Of a stretch of DNA of 12,169 nucleotides, positions 11,397-12,169 are shown one piece after another; position 1 is the stretch's first letter, and the number at the start of each line of letters is the position of its first letter. A program made the position numbers and the translations under genes. The stretch covers positions 1 to 12,169 of the forward strand of contig CAIYYQ010000183.1 of the NCBI GenBank assembly GCA_903930505.1, written 5' to 3'. The DNA is from Methanobacteriota archaeon. Lineage in GTDB: Archaea; Thermoplasmatota; E2; DHVEG-1. A model generated the notes under the pieces. The model did not search any database. It was not told where the DNA came from and saw only the letters and a program-made list of their open reading frames with translations.

Positions 11397-12169
11397 ATGG
11401 TGGAGGTTTTTCCGTACACACCTCGGAAATGTCAACGAGAGATCATGCAGGATATCACAGCTGCACTTTGTGAGAAAAAACATATTGTGTTTGAATCAGG
11501 GACCGGCTCTGGAAAAACAGTCTGTGTTCTTTCATCAACACTCAGGTATGCATTAGAGCATCAGAAAAGAATCGTGTATACCACTCGAACAAATGCTCAG
11601 CAGCGACAGGTTATTCTTGAGTTACGCGCTATCCGAAAGAAAACCAATGATAAACGAATCTTCGGAGTAGGTATGCAAGGCCGAGCAAATATGTGTCTGC
11701 TTGCAGAACATGATTCTGAAATCATCAATGGAACCTCTGAAGAGCTCTCTCGGTTTTGTTCGTATCAAAAGAAACAGACGCAGTCCACAAAAAATAAAGG
11801 ATGTCCCTTTTACAGGCATTTTGTAAATAAGAAAGAACAGGTTGAAACGATTGTTGAATGGACAAAAAAAAATCTTCCTACTGCGGAGGAGTTTGCGAAG
11901 CATTGTAATCAAAATGACATCTGTCCGTATGAGGTGAATAAACTTCTTGTTCATGATGCAATGGTTGTTATTGTTCCTTATGTATATGTGTTTGATAAAT
12001 CCATTCGTATAAAACTGTTGGATTGGCTGGCGGTCTCCGATGATGAGATTATTTTGATTGTTGATGAGGCACATAATCTTCCTGAATATCTCAGGCAACT
12101 TTTCTCTGCAGAGTTAAGTACGTGGATGTTGACTGGTTGTATGTCTGAAGCTGATAAATTTGGTGATCC
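11397..12169 (+). CDS. xpd: XPD/Rad3-type Fe-S DNA helicase, N-terminal part (cut by window end)
   Basis: 257 codons of an open frame that runs off the window. It starts with VFPYTPRKCQREIM (the Q-motif-like region), then Walker A ESGTGSGKT (33-41), motif Ia VYTTRTNAQQRQV (60-72), and motif II DEAH (223-226). Four cysteines at C100, C121, C136 and C176 fall between motifs Ia and II in the order expected for the 4Fe-4S cluster of XPD, FancJ and DinG-like superfamily 2 helicases; GCPFYRHF and DICPYE are typical contexts. The family unwinds DNA 5' to 3', in archaea probably in repair. The ATG at 11397 is chosen because homologues begin close to PYTPRxxQ; an in-frame ATG at 11373 would add a cysteine-rich MSLCICCF. 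A weak TATA-like CTCTATG near 11371 would make 11397 leaderless. Confidence 0.92.
   Translation, partial: MVEVFPYTPRKCQREIMQDITAALCEKKHIVFESGTGSGKTVCVLSSTLRYALEHQKRIVYTTRTNAQQRQVILELRAIRKKTNDKRIFGVGMQGRANMCLLAEHDSEIINGTSEELSRFCSYQKKQTQSTKNKGCPFYRHFVNKKEQVETIVEWTKKNLPTAEEFAKHCNQNDICPYEVNKLLVHDAMVVIVPYVYVFDKSIRIKLLDWLAVSDDEIILIVDEAHNLPEYLRQLFSAELSTWMLTGCMSEADKFGD

Noticed and set aside
11622..12098. Minus-strand ORF of 158 codons opposite the helicase
   Set aside because: It is the antisense shadow of the XPD frame, which has Walker A, four Fe-S cysteines and DEAH.
1..12169. CRISPR arrays, insertion sequences, integrases, toxin-antitoxin or defence modules
   Set aside because: No spaced repeats, terminal inverted repeats, transposase motifs or defence-type domains were seen. 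The NYN protein alone is not evidence of a toxin, since it lacks an antitoxin-like partner and lies by ribosomal genes.

Overview
The window looks like a chromosomal segment of a euryarchaeon. The evidence is archaeal information-processing and lipid genes (Cbf5, archaeal AdkA, archaeal SecY and L15, CarS, Taw2, Tsr3, an Fe-S XPD helicase), TATA/BRE-type promoters, and two tRNA genes with no encoded CCA. The core order L15-SecY-Adk-EMC3/DUF106-Cmk-Cbf5 lacks the L34e and L14e genes that many archaea carry in this stretch. From memory of the distribution of these proteins, that absence fits a member of the Thermoplasmata or a neighbouring lineage. The sequence alone does not prove this. I see no mobile element, CRISPR array, prophage or sign of recent transfer. 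Genes are tightly packed and no gene-free gap exceeds 300 bases.

Layout. (1) 1-294: the end of a small unrecognised plus-strand ORF, then a short hairpin. (2) 295-6600, minus strand: a long co-directional run read right to left. It comprises a METTL5-type RNA methyltransferase (5986-6600), a NYN-domain putative nuclease (5336-5899), then L15, SecY, adenylate kinase, the EMC3/DUF106 membrane protein and cytidylate kinase, tightly spaced with ATGA overlaps or SD motifs on the preceding stop codon. Cbf5 follows with its own promoter, then tRNA-Ser(GGA). L15 also has its own promoter, so the ribosomal/Sec operon appears to begin at L15 here. (3) 6699-8442, plus strand: tRNA-Ala(GGC), a winged-helix (ArsR-like) regulator, CDP-archaeol synthase CarS, and a small eight-cysteine zinc-finger protein. 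(4) 8439-11310, minus strand: an ADP-forming acyl-CoA synthetase alpha subunit, then a two-gene operon of Taw2 and Tsr3. (5) 11397-end, plus strand: the N-terminal part of an XPD/Rad3 Fe-S helicase.

How the genes fit together. A large share of the window concerns making or modifying stable RNA. Cbf5 makes pseudouridine, the METTL5 homologue probably methylates rRNA, Taw2 and Tsr3 both transfer a 3-amino-3-carboxypropyl group from SAM (to tRNA-Phe and to small-subunit rRNA), and two tRNA genes are present. SecY, the EMC3-like insertase and CarS serve the membrane. Promoter reading shows a repeated pattern. The first gene of a unit often has a TATA element about 26-30 bases before its ATG (leaderless or nearly so), while genes inside operons have Shine-Dalgarno motifs.

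The points most worth a second look are the Taw2-Tsr3 operon of two unrelated acp transferases, an identical 11-base element upstream of both the HTH regulator and carS promoters, a 14-codon basic leader ORF or frameshift in front of the zinc-finger gene, the ribosomal cluster rearranged upstream of L15 with a NYN nuclease gene in place of L30, and an acyl-CoA synthetase alpha subunit without an adjacent beta subunit.
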